Assembly (NCBI GenBank): GCA_949710005.1
Contig: OX453280.1
Location: 23,116,152-23,180,151 of the forward strand
Source: Ricordea florida
Lineage: Eukaryota; Cnidaria; Anthozoa; Corallimorpharia; Ricordeidae
Direction of reading: 5' to 3'
DNA: 64,000 nucleotides
Shown here: positions 19,273 to 30,159 of the stretch, in pieces
Numbering within the stretch: position 1 is the first letter of the stretch
Layout of the letters: each line of letters starts with the position of its first letter
Program-made: the position numbers and the translations under genes
The notes under the pieces: model-generated
The model's input: only the letters and a program-made list of their open reading frames with translations
The model's database searches: none
Told to the model about the DNA's origin: nothing

Positions 19273-20925
19273 GAAAAACTTACCCTTAAATATTAGGTCT
19301 GATTTCATAAAAGCATTATTGATTCAACGCATATCTTTAATCAACATGGCAAGTGTCTCATGACATATGTCTATTTAATTGCGCTACGTTAGGTTAATTC
19401 ATGCATCCAGTAAGTCAATCGATCGTAACCGAGCACTGCTACCATTTTCAACTTCAGCAATCTTTTCGAACTCTGCTGTTTAGGACCGAATGGTTTTGCA
19501 ACATCACACGAGCCAAACCAAAGTCTGGTTATAAGAATAACACATCGCATGTTCCAATCGATCCCCGAAACAGATCTATATATACATATACGAGGCCAGG
19601 AGGGACAATTTTTTCTCCTGCGGTTCTTCTAACCCCCAATACTATGGCGAACGATCAGTGGGAATTTACTGTAAAAATAGTATTTACCACATAAATTTAC
19701 ACTCATAAGCAGCTCTCACTAAATGTGGCCATGATCCACCATAATGACCAAAGACGTTTCTCCCGACTGGGTTCGTAGCTCAGTCAGAAGAGCAACGGCA
19801 TATATGCTCCGGAGGTAGTATAAATGACAAAGATTCCGGTACTTACTATTTGTTCTCAAAGGTTGGTTGTAATTTTAAAACAAGCCAGGTGCACATATAG
19901 TTTGTGTATGTTATTTCATGCTGGAGTAATGTTTATCCTTGGAACCAAGGTCAGTAAACAATGAAGGGAACGTCCAAGATTACATCAGATAATATAGAGG
20001 CTATCTGTGATATCACGTGGTGATATTCGGTCAATAAGTCTCATTGCATATTTCAAACGATTTTATCCAAAAGGAAACTGGTGATCACACAGGTTGTACT
20101 GCAAATTGTCTTTCTTGCAGCTTTGCTGAGCTTTTAGTCAATGTGCGGTTTGCTGATGTAAGCTTTTTGGCGAGGTAAGAGAAGAACCACAGATTGTTTT
20201 GACTGTCTCGATTACTTGTAATTGCTTAAGGGCTTCGTTGTACATTTTCTTAAAATAAGGCGCTGAGAATCGTTCAGAAATTGATTGCGGTGTTTAAGAG
20301 GTCACTTCTAAAAGTTCTACCCGAGACGACAGGCACTTTGATTCGTCTAATAAACATTCATCGCCTCTGGAGTCCTACACTTTTAGGTTTCAGTAATAAA
20401 AGATATGAATTGTAAACCAGGATGAATAAAAGTAGCTAAAAGAAAAAGGAGCACTGATATAATTCGATTTAACTGTGTAAACTATTGATTTTACCATGAT
20501 CGTTCTTAAAGATATATAAATGCCTTTAAATTAGGACCGCAATATCTGCGACCAGCACAATGTCATGGCTGGTCTGGCAGTGTTTCCATACAAGGGAAAG
20601 CCGAATATCAATGGAAAAAACCTCAGTTCCCAATACTCATTGAAGTATCCGATGTTTATATCTCGATCCAAGTGCCAGTTTCTTCAAGGCTTCGCTAATT
20701 TTTCAGGCCCATGCCAGAAATCGAGGCTATTTTACGATCAAAATTTTTTGACGCGAATTACGAGTTTTTTTGGAGTTTCACTGTTAATCATAAAATTCAC
20801 AATTTTTTTGACAGTGATTGGTTTTCAAAACTCATATTTTCCACTAATTCACTTGCCAAGTTTTTATTAGACATTTTGTTATTGGACAGTTCAATAAACC
20901 AATCACATTTAAAATTGTAGTTTAT
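19273..20925 (+). repeat. Segmental duplication, copy 1
   Basis: About 1.65 kb that recurs in the same orientation at 21143-23235. It contains an open frame (MHPVSQSIVTEHCYHFQLQQ...) kept in both copies, but frame retention at high identity does not by itself show coding. It also contains a tRNA-like piece (TTCGTAGCTCAGTCAGAAGA). Confidence 0.85.
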
Positions 20926-20939
20926 ATCATATATATATA

Positions 20940-21052
20940 TTATTTACCGGGCGGAAGGTCCGTAAGGGAAAAAACTGTGCCCGAAGTCTTCACTATAAGG
21001 CCACAGTTTTTCCTTATACGGACCGACCTAACGCGGTAAATAACTTATTTCT
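20940..21052. mobile_element. Hairpin MITE
   Basis: TATTTACCGGGCGGAAGGTC at the left mirrors a diverged GGACCGACCTAACGCGGTAA at the right, around GTGCCCGAAGTCTTCACTAT. It sits exactly between the two duplication copies. Confidence 0.6.
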
Positions 21053-21142
21053 TTTTTTTTTCGATATCTCCTTTTTAAAGTAAGAAAACAGATAGGAAAT
21101 TGCTGCAGCGGGGAAAAAATCCCGCCACTGGGGTAATGAACT

Positions 21143-23235
21143 AAAAACTTACCCTTAAATATTAGGTCTGATTTTATAACAGCACATTGATTCAACGGAT
21201 ATCTTTAATCAACATGGCAAGTGTCTCATGACATATGTCTATTTAATCCTTTTATGTTAGATTAATTCATGCATCCAGTAAGTCAATCGATCGTAACCGA
21301 GCACTGCTACCATTTTCAACTTCAGCAATCTTTTCGAACTCTGCTGTTTAGGACCGAATGGTTTGGCAACATCGCACGAGCCAAACCAAAGTCTGGTTAT
21401 AAGAATAACACATCGCATGTTCCAATCGACCCCCGAAACAGATCTATATATACATATACGAGGCCACGAGGGACAATTGTTTCTCCTGCAGTTCTTCTAA
21501 GCCCCAATACTATGGCGAACACTCAGTGGGAATTTACTGTAGAAAGAGTAGTATTTACCACATAAATTTACACTCATAAGCAGCTCTCACTAAATGTGGC
21601 CATGATCCACCATAATGACCAAAGACGTTTCTCCCGACTCGGTTCGTAGCTCAGTCAGAAGAGCAACGGCATACATGCTCCGGAGGTAGTATAAATGACA
21701 AAGATTCCGGTACCTGCTATTCGTGCTCAAACGTTGGTTCTAATTTTAAAACAAGCCAGGTGCACACAGTTTGTGTATCTTATTTCATGCTGGGGTCCTG
21801 TTTTCATGCTGGGAACCAAGGTCAGTAAACAGCGAAGGGAACGTCCAAGAAGATTACATCAGATACTAGAGAGGTTATCTGTAATATCACGTGGTGATAT
21901 TCGGTCAATAAAAGGAAACTGGTGATCACACAGGTTGTACTGCAATTGTCTTTCTTCCAGCAAGTTTGCTGAGCTCTTAGTCATTTGTGGGGTTTGCTGG
22001 TGTAAGCTTTTTGGCGAGGTAAGAGGGGAACCACAGATTGTTTTGACTGTCTCGATTACTTGAAATTGCTTAAGAGCTTCGTTGCACATTTTCTTAAAAT
22101 AAGGCGCTGAGAATCGTCCAGAAATTGATTGCAGCGTTTAAGAGGTCAATAGTAAACCTTTTACCCCAGAGGACATGCAATTTGATTCGTCTAGTAAACA
22201 TTCATTGCTTCTGGAGTCCTTCATTTTTAGGTTTCAGTAACGAAAGATACGAATTTTAAATCAGGACAGGGACGGCGGAGCCGGGGGGGCTGGCGGGGCT
22301 TTAGCCCCCCCACTTTGGAGGAGGATGACATTTTATTTTGTTTAAGCTACAACTTTATACAAGCCTCGTCGGAAACTTTTCGCGTTTACGTATTTTTAAC
22401 ATTCTCTCAGCGTGTGCTTCCTTCCCACAGACGGGAAGCTTGTGTCATAAAACCGCAGGTTAGCGTTGGAGACCGGAAGGCTGAGAAATAACCTCCAAAA
22501 TATTGCTGTAAGCATTAAAAGTACCTTTCATTTTACGCTTTATCCAGGCTAATTATTTAAAGAAGTATGTCGCGGAGAATGTTGTAAACACGATTTCCGA
22601 GACTCTAGATTTCAAAATTTTCTGGGGGAGGATGCCCCCAGACCACACTACCAACTCGCGCTTCCGGCGCTCGTTTTCAGCCCCCCCCCCCCCCCTTCAC
22701 TTCAAAATACACTCCGCCGTACCTGCAGGATGAACAAAAATAGCTAAACGAAAAGGGAGCATTGATATAATTCTGGTAAACTATTGATTTTGCCATGATC
22801 GTTCTTAAAGATCCAGGCCTTTAAATTAGGATCACCGAATATTTGCGACCAGCACAATGTCATGGCTGGTTTGGCAGCGTTTCCATACAAGGGAAAGCCG
22901 AATACTAATGGAAAAAACCTCAGTTCCCAATACTCACTGCAATATCAGATGTTTATATCTTGATCCAAGTGCCAGTTTCTTCAAAGCTTCGTTAACTTTT
23001 CGCGTCCGGAAATCGAAGCTATTTTACGATTCAAATTTTTTAACGCGAATTACAATTTCCTTGAGCTTGAGTTTCACTGTTAATCGTAAAACTCACAATT
23101 TCCTTGATTGTGATTGGTTTAAAAACTCACATTTTCTACTAATTCACTTGCCAAGTTGTTATCAGACAGTTTGCTATCGAACAGTTTTTTATCGGATAGT
23201 TCAATTGACCAATGACATTCAAAGTTGTATTTTAA
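21143..23235 (+). repeat. Segmental duplication, copy 2 (with insertion)
   Basis: Collinear with 19273-20925, but interrupted by a 459-bp TIR element at 22267-22725 and carrying several small indels. Confidence 0.85.
22267..22725. mobile_element. hAT-like non-autonomous TIR element with defined empty site
   Basis: The ends CAGGGACGGCGGAG and CTCCGCCGTACCTG are 14-bp inverted repeats with one mismatch. The 5-bp direct repeat CAGGA flanks it (22262-22266 and 22726-22730) and occurs once at the matching place in copy 1 of the duplication (20418-20422). The interior has long G and C runs and no ORF. Class assignment is tentative, because hAT elements usually make 8-bp duplications. Confidence 0.7.
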
Positions 23236-23956
23236 GTCAACCAATCACAACCTTGGTTTCAACCATCTAGAAACAGTGTGCAGACTCCTAATACGGCCTT
23301 TCTTCAAAATGTAGAATTTTTTCCCTTGAACCATAACTGTTTTCTTTCAAAACTTGCATTTGGCTCTTCTTCTTTTTTCGGAAATTGTAATTTTATGATT
23401 AATTCGTAATAAGACTTCGTGTCGTCCAATTCGGTCCATAATCATAATGCAACATCCTCTATCATCAAATCAATGGAATTTAAAGCAGCTTGAAAATTCT
23501 AACAGTTAAAGATTAATAAAAAAATCGAACTCCCGCTGCGCGGTCGATCGATTTAGTTATCACTCGTATGATTACAGAGCGAACAGGACTCCACTGCATC
23601 AGTCCTATTACGAATACTAACCAATGCAATTCTTGGTTAAATTGGAGGTTAAGCTAGAATGTACGCCAAGAGCTTACACACAAAAAATTGATCGACTCCG
23701 ACCTTTCACATGAGCTTCGGCCCGTTAGGGTATCGAGACACTCGATTGACGGGTTCAAGGGGCGTGTTGAACGAAGCGAAATACGGGAGATTACTAGCGT
23801 AATCCACAATCCAAGAGGTTTCGACCCATAAACGTTTGTCACCAGAAAAGGCGGGAACTTCTCTGTCAAGCTCTTTAACTCTGATAAAGTACATTTTTGA
23901 TCTAGCATCGTTGCAAACTCACCTTTGATCATTCAGGCCTCTGTTTTTGTCCCTAG
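23236..23956. other. 5' flank of gene B, nothing recognised
   Basis: No recognised repeat or domain. Minus-strand frames at 23654-23932 show no family resemblance. The promoter and noncoding first exon of gene B may lie here. Confidence 0.35.
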
Positions 23957-23981
23957 GATTCACGCACACACGCACACAGGG

Positions 23982-24045
23982 ATGGCACGTCTGCATTGTT
24001 ACATTTGGCCATTTCTTTTGGCTTTAATCTGGTACCAATGGCGAG
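23982..24045 (+). CDS. Gene B exon 1: signal peptide
   Basis: ATG then MARLHCYIWPFLLALIWYQW: a short basic start and a hydrophobic, aromatic core, leaving by donor GCGAG|GTGAGC in phase 1. Same layout as the signal exons of genes C and D. Confidence 0.8.
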
Positions 24046-24668
24046 GTGAGCTAATGGTTTGGTTATTTTCATTGCACCATTAATAACTTCCATGCTTATT
24101 TTCCTTGCCTAAAACCAAATTGCATCTTCCTTATCCAATAAGCGTTAGAAAATTTCGGGGTGACTTGGGCTTCCTAGTCCAATTGCAAAATAAACAGAGC
24201 TCCATTGTTCCTTTTTTTCTAACCCGCTTAAATGTTGCAATTAGGGGGGAGGGGAGCAGGGTTGGCGCAGTGTTGGTGAGCAGGGTTGGCGCAGTGTTAG
24301 GGAGCAGGGTTGGTGCAGTGTTGGGGAGCAGGGTTGGCGCAGTGTTGGGGAACAGGGTTGGCGCAGTGTTGGGGAGCAGGGTTGGCGCAGTGTTGGGGAG
24401 CAGAGTTGGTGCAGTGGTGAGAGCGCTCGCCTTCCACCAATGTGGCCCGGGTTCGATTCCCGACCCTGGCGTCATATGTGGGCGGAGTTTGTTAGTTCTC
24501 TACTCTGCTCTGAGAGGTTTTTCTCTGGGTACTCCGGTTTTCCCCTCTCCACAAAAACCAACATTTCATTTGATTTAATCTAATTAAACATGATTTCAAC
24601 TGATTTGTGCTTTACAGTGTCCCCAATTAGTACGTCAGTGCTAGATACAGTTGACACTTAAATAAGGT

Positions 24669-24720
<52 letters not shown>

Positions 24721-27700
24721 CATCATTATTATTATTATTAACGACAAAGGCATACCTTTTGAACTACTCAGCTCATTTAATTTATTTCTATTCTGGGTAG
24801 TTTTTTTGCCTATTTCAGTTAATTTATTTTATGCTGTAATTATTTCTATTTATTTTGGCAAATAAAATGGTTGGTTGGTTGTTGTTGAATAACCATCATG
24901 TTGAATGTTGATTTTTTGACTACTTAACAGTCTCGGCACGGATTGGTGTCAAGAAGCTAGGATGTTTTAGAGACAAGAAACTTGAGGATCGCCCGCTTCC
25001 TGAATTGTTGTTCAGTGATCGTAAGAATTACAACAAGAACAACTTCAAACGACCATATGTTGACGGTTTGGTTCACAGATGTGCAGCCAAAGCCACAGCG
25101 ATTGGTTACACCGTGTTTGGCATTGAAAATTACGGTAAGATTTACCAAAGATTTACCTAATTTCTAATTTGCGGACTTAGCCAAGAAAGCTTAAAATGAA
25201 ATGAAAGAGGACACTGATTCAAAGTAACGTTAAAATTCAGAGCAAATTCGCAAAATTAAAATTGTTTGTGGTACTCAAATTGATTGATTTTGAGTGGAAT
25301 ATTCTTGGTGCATTTTGCATTCAAGTGACCCGGCATCAACAGTACTGCGATGATGCGTGGTTTGTTTCCATAAACGTAATAGTTCTAATCTCCTAAGTGT
25401 GGAACCATATAGTGTGAACATTCTTTGGAAAAATACTGAACAGTACCCTTCTGTAACGCCGTTTGATTTACTATATATAAGGTGTGGTCCTAAATTTTTC
25501 CATCTCCGGTTCTAAACCCAAGGTTACCTAGAACTGTATCCCCGATTCCCATTTGTACACTCACCGGTAGGGAAACAGTATGTAATGATACAGTATGTAA
25601 ATAAGTTGTTATCTAATGAAACTACAAATTTCCATCGCCATGGCTCGAGCCCAAAACCTCTTGCTTGGAAGTCCAACACAATTACCGATAAACAACCGTG
25701 CCTCCACTAAATAATATACATATTAAAAAGATTTAGGCAAACCTAAAAGCGGAGCTCCTCACACAGTCCCTCCAAAAATGCTTGAAAACTTGTAGAAAGA
25801 ACTCAGCTTTATGCTTATGTCCCTCCAAAAACGCTTGAAAACTTGTAGGAAGAAAATTTTTCCTCCAAAACCGCTATGAATAATCCGTTTCTTCAGCAAA
25901 ACATTGTAGACTGCTGTAGACTGCTGGCTGTAGGTTGTGTAACCACGGCAAGCCGCGAAAAGCGCGCGAAAAACAAAGCCTCGTTTCGGTTTAAGACCTT
26001 CTAAATATCCCGGATGACTATGGCCGCCATGTTGCGGCAACGTCGTTCGTCGTCGTCGCGAGCCATGCCGCTAGCCACGATGACCATGAAAACTCAAACG
26101 CATGGTTTTCTCAATTTCTATCCTCGCACGGTAGTTATGGGGCTCCGCTCTGCGACTCTTCGAGCCGCTGTGGAGCTCCGCTATTATTATTGCTCTTAAC
26201 ATGTTTTTGACTCAAATGTTACCAGCTGATTGCTACTCTGGTGACGGTGGAGAGTTAACATACAAGAGGGATGGTCCCGCCAAAGATTGCTACAAGCCAG
26301 ACCGTGAGCAATGTGTGGATTCTGATGATGAACCATGCGTAGGAGACGATGATTCCATATATGTATACAAACCAGGACCACGTGAGTACCTGGCTATCAT
26401 AAGTAATTGATTGAAAGTATTGTTTAGTGGGTAAATTAAACTTCATGTCACACCGTTGGGGTTAGACGTTTTTATATATTAACATGTTATTTTGTGCGCA
26501 AAGGTGAAATTTTGGTGTAAGGATACGTTGTGATTGACGATATGAGAATTTTTTTTCAGTAAGTGAAAGGTCGTCTTAGTAATGTGAACAACTTAAGCAG
26601 TTGCAGAGATAAGAGCTCAAAAAAAAATTCAGGCCTGAATTGAATTATTACTTTTTTTGCAGGTCTCATCTTTGCAAATAACTGCGACGTGATCTTTCAC
26701 GTGAAAGAAATTTTCATATATTCACATTGACATATTTAGCAATTAATGAATGAGGCTGAGTAGGATATGAAGAATTAAGCGGATCGAGGAAGGTGTTATC
26801 CACCGAGGCCGTAGGTCGAGGTGGATAACACCCTTCCGAGATCCGCTTAATTCTTCATATCCTACAAAAGCCGAATTCATTAATTGCTTTATTATTTATC
26901 AAAATATTTTCAAACACTTAAAGGAGAAAATGAGCTTTATTTTCACAAATTTCACACCCACCAGCAATATAACAAAACAAAATAACACAAGCTCGTCCCC
27001 AGGTCTTCTCGGTTAACGGTGCCTTAACCTGCGCAAACGCTGCATTTTTGACGTCATTTCCTCCTTAAAGTCAAAATTCTTCCAAATTTGGTCATCAGTA
27101 ACTGGTTATGGTGAATTAAACGTGTGCTTTTAGCCAATCAGAATCGGGGAAATATTTTGAATGAATAATAATCAATATTAATCGCCATCATCACCATGAC
27201 TGGTAACACGTAAAGAAATAAATTTACAGCTAGAAGGCTGACCTTGAAAAGCACGGTAAAAATAGATTGAATGATACTGTCTCTTATCCCTCAGCTGCGA
27301 CCAAGCCCATTTACCCTACTCCCCGCACCCCTGTATGGACACCATCTGGCACCACGCCAACAAAAGCAACTCCTCCAACGACAAAAACAGGTACTGCCAT
27401 TTTAACCACTGTTAGAGGGTTCACTATTTCGTGAACTATATCAAACTTAAGTCAGGTAGTAGAAAATTAAGTATTTCTGATTTTTATATCCGCTTATAAG
27501 ACTTTTTTAAGTTTTTCTACCCATTTACAACAGCAACAAAAGCTACACGGCGCCCTTCTAAACCAGCATCAAGTGCATCATGTAATGTCAAGTGCCAAAC
27601 AAGTTGTGTGCCAACTTGTCCTCTAGTGTGCTGCACGCCTGCCCCACCGGTGTACCCTACGTATGTCTACCCTGTTCCATCACCCTCTCAGTCAGGTTTG

Positions 27701-27925
27701 GCTGGCCAGTGTCCAGTTCCCTGCTCACCTGTCTGCGCACCAAAGTGCGCTTCAACTTGTTGCAATAGCAGTTTGCCTGCAAAGCCATTCATTGTAGGAA
27801 ACTTACAGGCTGCTCAGCGGACGAAAAGAAGTATAAAGCCAAAGTCCAAGACACGAAAACTCGTGTTTCTCCTACTGAAAAAGAATTGGCGCCAACATCA
27901 AAATCCTATAACAATTCCACAATGA
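23982..27925 (+). CDS. Gene B: secreted Cys-module / double-CRD protein, complete (303 aa)
   Basis: Exons 23982-24045, 24931-25134, 26226-26381, 27295-27390, 27534-27925 total 912 nt and close in frame. All four introns are phase 1. Layout: signal peptide (about residues 1-21), GCF...CYSG...YVY Cys module (about 23-141), Pro/Thr linker, CRD (190-207), Pro/Tyr/Val spacer, CRD (233-250) and a basic tail with a QRTKRS site. It is a shorter sister of gene C without microexons or SEA domain. The ATG lies 25 nt after an acceptor (CCCTAG|GATTCA), so a noncoding first exon exists upstream. The CRDs suggest the nematocyst wall; no collagen repeats are present. Confidence 0.85.
24250..24415 (+). repeat. 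24-bp tandem repeat made from the SINE head
   Basis: About six or seven copies of GGGAGCAGGGTTGGCGCAGT plus GTTG stand just before the SINE at 24404. The unit equals the first bases of family 1 SINEs (compare the end of the copy at 61980) and includes the A-box region. Confidence 0.9.
24404..24740 (+). mobile_element. tRNA-derived SINE, family 1 (plus copy)
   Basis: The tRNA-like head carries an A box (TGGTGCAGTGGTGAGAG) and a B box (GGTTCGATTCC). The body follows (CTGGGTACTCCGGTTTTCCC, CCCAATTAGTACGTCAGTGC) and the element ends in a long (TTA)n tail. It sits in intron 1 of gene B. Confidence 0.85.
24931..25134 (+). CDS. Gene B exon 2: Cys module, first half
   Basis: 68 codons, phase 1/phase 1 (TTAACAG|TCTCGG ... 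TTACG|GTAAGA). Key pattern: KKLGCFRDKKLEDRPLPELL, YVDGLVHRCAAKA, IGYTVFGIENY. The matching exon in gene C is 34926-35138 (RVGCFSEK, VKRCCAAAG, YKFFAINN). Such modules recur in secreted cnidarian proteins; I know no settled function. Confidence 0.85.
25135..26225. other. intron, nothing recognised
   Basis: Intron 2 of gene B. The repeated phrase CCCTCCAAAAAxGCTTGAAA occurs twice near 25770-25850. No domain or transposon end was recognised. Confidence 0.35.
26226..26381 (+). CDS. Gene B exon 3: Cys module, second half
   Basis: 52 codons, phase 1/phase 1 (TACCAG|CTGATT ... GGACCAC|GTGAGT). It encodes DCYSGDGGELTYKRDG, five further Cys-spaced acidic residues and DDSIYVYKPGP. Gene C exon 35993-36139 aligns (NCYSGKG, YVYKMQ), but here the middle is acidic where gene C is basic. 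Confidence 0.85.
26570..26650. repeat. SINE family 3 tail fragment
   Basis: AACAACTTAAGCAGTTGCAG and TCAGGCCTGAATTGA match the tail of the element at 32590-32742. Confidence 0.4.
26740..26887. mobile_element. Palindromic MITE
   Basis: GGATATGAAGAATTAAGCGG mirrors CCGCTTAATTCTTCATATCC, with AATTAATGAAT and ATTCATTAATT at the outer ends. The loop region is GAGGCCGTAGGTCGAGG. Confidence 0.75.
27295..27390 (+). CDS. Gene B exon 4: Pro/Thr linker
   Basis: 32 codons, phase 1/phase 1 (CCCTCAG|CTGCGA ... AAAACAG|GTACTG), rich in Thr and Pro (TPRTPVWTPSGTTPTKATPP). Probably O-glycosylated and extended. Equivalent to the 37878-37985 exon of gene C. Confidence 0.8.
27534..27925 (+). CDS. Gene B exon 5: two minicollagen-type CRDs
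   Basis: Acceptor TTACAACAG|CAACAAAA. CNVKCQTSCVPTCPLVCC and CPVPCSPVCAPKCASTCC have the canonical CRD spacing, with a 25-residue Pro/Tyr/Val spacer between. The 53-residue tail is basic and includes a dibasic QRTKRS site that could be processed. Confidence 0.9.
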
Positions 27926-28047
27926 AAACATTGTTTGTGCCTCCAAGTCATTATGGCGCAGTTTTCCTCAGTAGAATAAACAACTCGGAAATCGGCAAGG
28001 TTGGCCATAATATTGACAGCCCGGTTAAATCAGCATTATAAGAAGTT

Positions 28048-28053
28048 AATAAA
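28048..28053 (+). promoter_or_regulatory. Polyadenylation signal candidate of gene B
   Basis: AATAAA 123 bases after the stop codon, the first perfect copy downstream. Confidence 0.5.
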
Positions 28054-28969
28054 GTTGACCTTCTTACTAATGGGGGATTTACACATTAGAAATGAGATGA
28101 CTTTAATTTCAAATAAGTGTATGTCAATGAGTAAAACGGATCGGAGTCGATAGGTGAAACGTCATTTCTTTCTATTCGTGTTAACAACGAACTGTACAGT
28201 TTACAAAGCATAAATTAGACGTGCAGAAGAAATCAGAATCATCAAAGTCTTCACCAGAGAGGATATGAATATTTGGTAGTGGCAGATCGATAACTATAGT
28301 TTCGTATGAATTTCACGCTAGGTGTCTTATAATACGTGCTCTTCTTACAAGACTTCTTGTAGTTAATTAATTTTAGTATTCTTTATAATTGTTCGATCCC
28401 AAACAGTAGACGTGTAACAGTGCAATATGATTGCTCGTGGATTTATTAAAGAAGTAGGAGAAAACTATTGTGTGGAATCCTTTTTGTACGCGTATTTTGA
28501 ATGGCATCCTGAATAAAGTACGACTGCACTATCAAATGCGTCTATGTCTGCGTGTATTGTTAACACTTTCCAAATATGGTCATAAATCACGATGAATATC
28601 AGTCATCCGTTTGATACGGCATACGTTCTTTCATCACGGAGAGGGAGAAACTACGCAAAAAATTATGTAACAACCTCCGAAGTGCAGAAACGAAATGAGA
28701 AACTAAATTAAACCATCCTGCTAAATGTTGCGGAACCACTTCTGATTTTAGTCATCTCGGCCAACAGCTTCTTCGCGGCTAGTAATAAATAAGACGATAT
28801 TTCGTGCCATTTCGTGGTATAAGTGCAAAAAACAAATTAAAGTCGCCTTTATGACGAAACGTTCCTAGCACATCGGTACTGTGATTTACATGCGATACCT
28901 TATTTCTTACCTGCCTCTTGGTGGTTAATGGTTCGAAGATGAATGTCGTACTTTCCTCAGTAACAATGG

Positions 28970-29625
28970 GTTAGCTATACCCTAGCGTAACGAGACCCTG
29001 GAATAACCTTTATAGAACTAAGCGACAGGACTGAGCTAAAGGCTATACAATTTTGACGGTGGCTTGACTTCTGAGATGAACGCGACACGTTTAGTTACTA
29101 ATTATACAGAGGTTTGATTGGGATAAACAACACTACTTAGAAACAAAGGACTGACTGCCAAGAGCGTCACATCTTAGCGGTAAAAGTTTGCCTGGGATAA
29201 GCTTCAAGGTTTGACCAGTCTAAATTAGAGGTAACACGTTGCTCACAACGCCTTTCCGTGTCAGCTGAACTTGACACGTTGCTAAGAGTCGGGTATGAAC
29301 ATTACTCCTTAGAAACAGTGGTCTGATGAGCTGAGGGTCACCTGTTACTGACAGTGGATTTACTGAGGTAAACGTCACGCCTTAGCAGCAGCCATTTGAC
29401 TGGGATGAGCTTCGCATCTAAGTTACATCAGTGTAAAGTCACGCGTTACATACAGTGGCTTTTCGTCTACGCTGAACGTGACACGTTAATAACAGTAGTT
29501 TAACTCGGATCCATCTTAGTAATAGTAACAGTGGTTTGACTGTTACGGACAGTGGATTTACCACGATGATCGCTTAGTAACAGGGATTTGACTCAGCGGT
29601 TCGATCGACGTTATCAGTCAAGGTG
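28970..29625. repeat. Degenerate tandem array (CAGTGGTTTGACT-type)
   Basis: Repeated, diverged blocks such as AACAGTGGTTTGACT, GTGACACGTTAATAACAG and TTAGTAACAG recur every 40 to 60 bases over 650 bases between genes B and C. Confidence 0.7.
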
Positions 29626-29734
29626 CTATAAAACTTGCACCGAAGAAGTCCGCGTCCAGTGTGGCTAGACTGCTCAGTGGTTCAAGCCCGACCCACTACG
29701 TACGCCTTATTCTCGGATGGTAAGATAGGTAGGT

Positions 29735-29850
29735 AAAGGCGCACACGAGCCAAAGGCGCACACAGGCCGGAGCTTATCCCGGTTTCAATCGCATGGAGCA
29801 CCTGGGAGTATTATAACTCCCCCCTGGATAGGAATGGCTCGATACCTATA
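29735..29850 (+). repeat. Interspersed repeat, partial copy of the 37255-37455 family
   Basis: CACACGAGCCAAAGGCGCAC, GGCCGGAGCTTATCCCG and ACTCCCCCCTGGATAGG are shared with the longer copy at 37255-37455. Confidence 0.65.
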
Positions 29851-30016
29851 TCGGCAAGGCAAAAATAATTTGGCAGGTCCTATCTCCACGACCTCGATGC
29901 ATGAAAGACTGAACTATTGAACATTAGAGAACTGGTTCATATCAAACTGCGGGGTTGCAATTTCCTGTACGTGCACATCTCAGAAGCAGCCTCGTTAACC
30001 AGCATACAAACTCTTT

Positions 30017-30155
30017 GGATCAATGTAAGTATCTGGGCAACTGTGCACCTACCCCTCCCCTAGCTCAAAAGTTAAAATAAGTTAAAACGTTAGCTTTAAT
30101 GTTGAGTTAAGGGGAGGGGTAGGTGCACAGTTACCCAGATACTTACACTTGATCC
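30017..30155. mobile_element. Hairpin MITE
   Basis: GGATCAATGTAAGTATCTGG mirrors CCAGATACTTACACTTGATCC, and AACTGTGCACCTACCCCTCC mirrors its complement, around a loop of about 40 bases. Confidence 0.75.
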
Positions 30156-30159
30156 AGCT

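Noticed and set aside
19401-19694. 97-codon frame conserved in the duplicate at 21269-21565
   Set aside because: Both copies are nearly identical DNA, so frame conservation is uninformative; no domain or splice context.
19770-19830. tRNA-like sequence TTCGTAGCTCAGTCAGAAGA in the duplication
   Set aside because: Only a D-arm-like piece is recognisable; no T arm or acceptor pairing.
24105-24578. 157-codon frame with repeated VGAVLGSR and its minus-strand mirror (TAPTLLPN)
   Set aside because: Translation of the 24-bp SINE-head array, not a gene.
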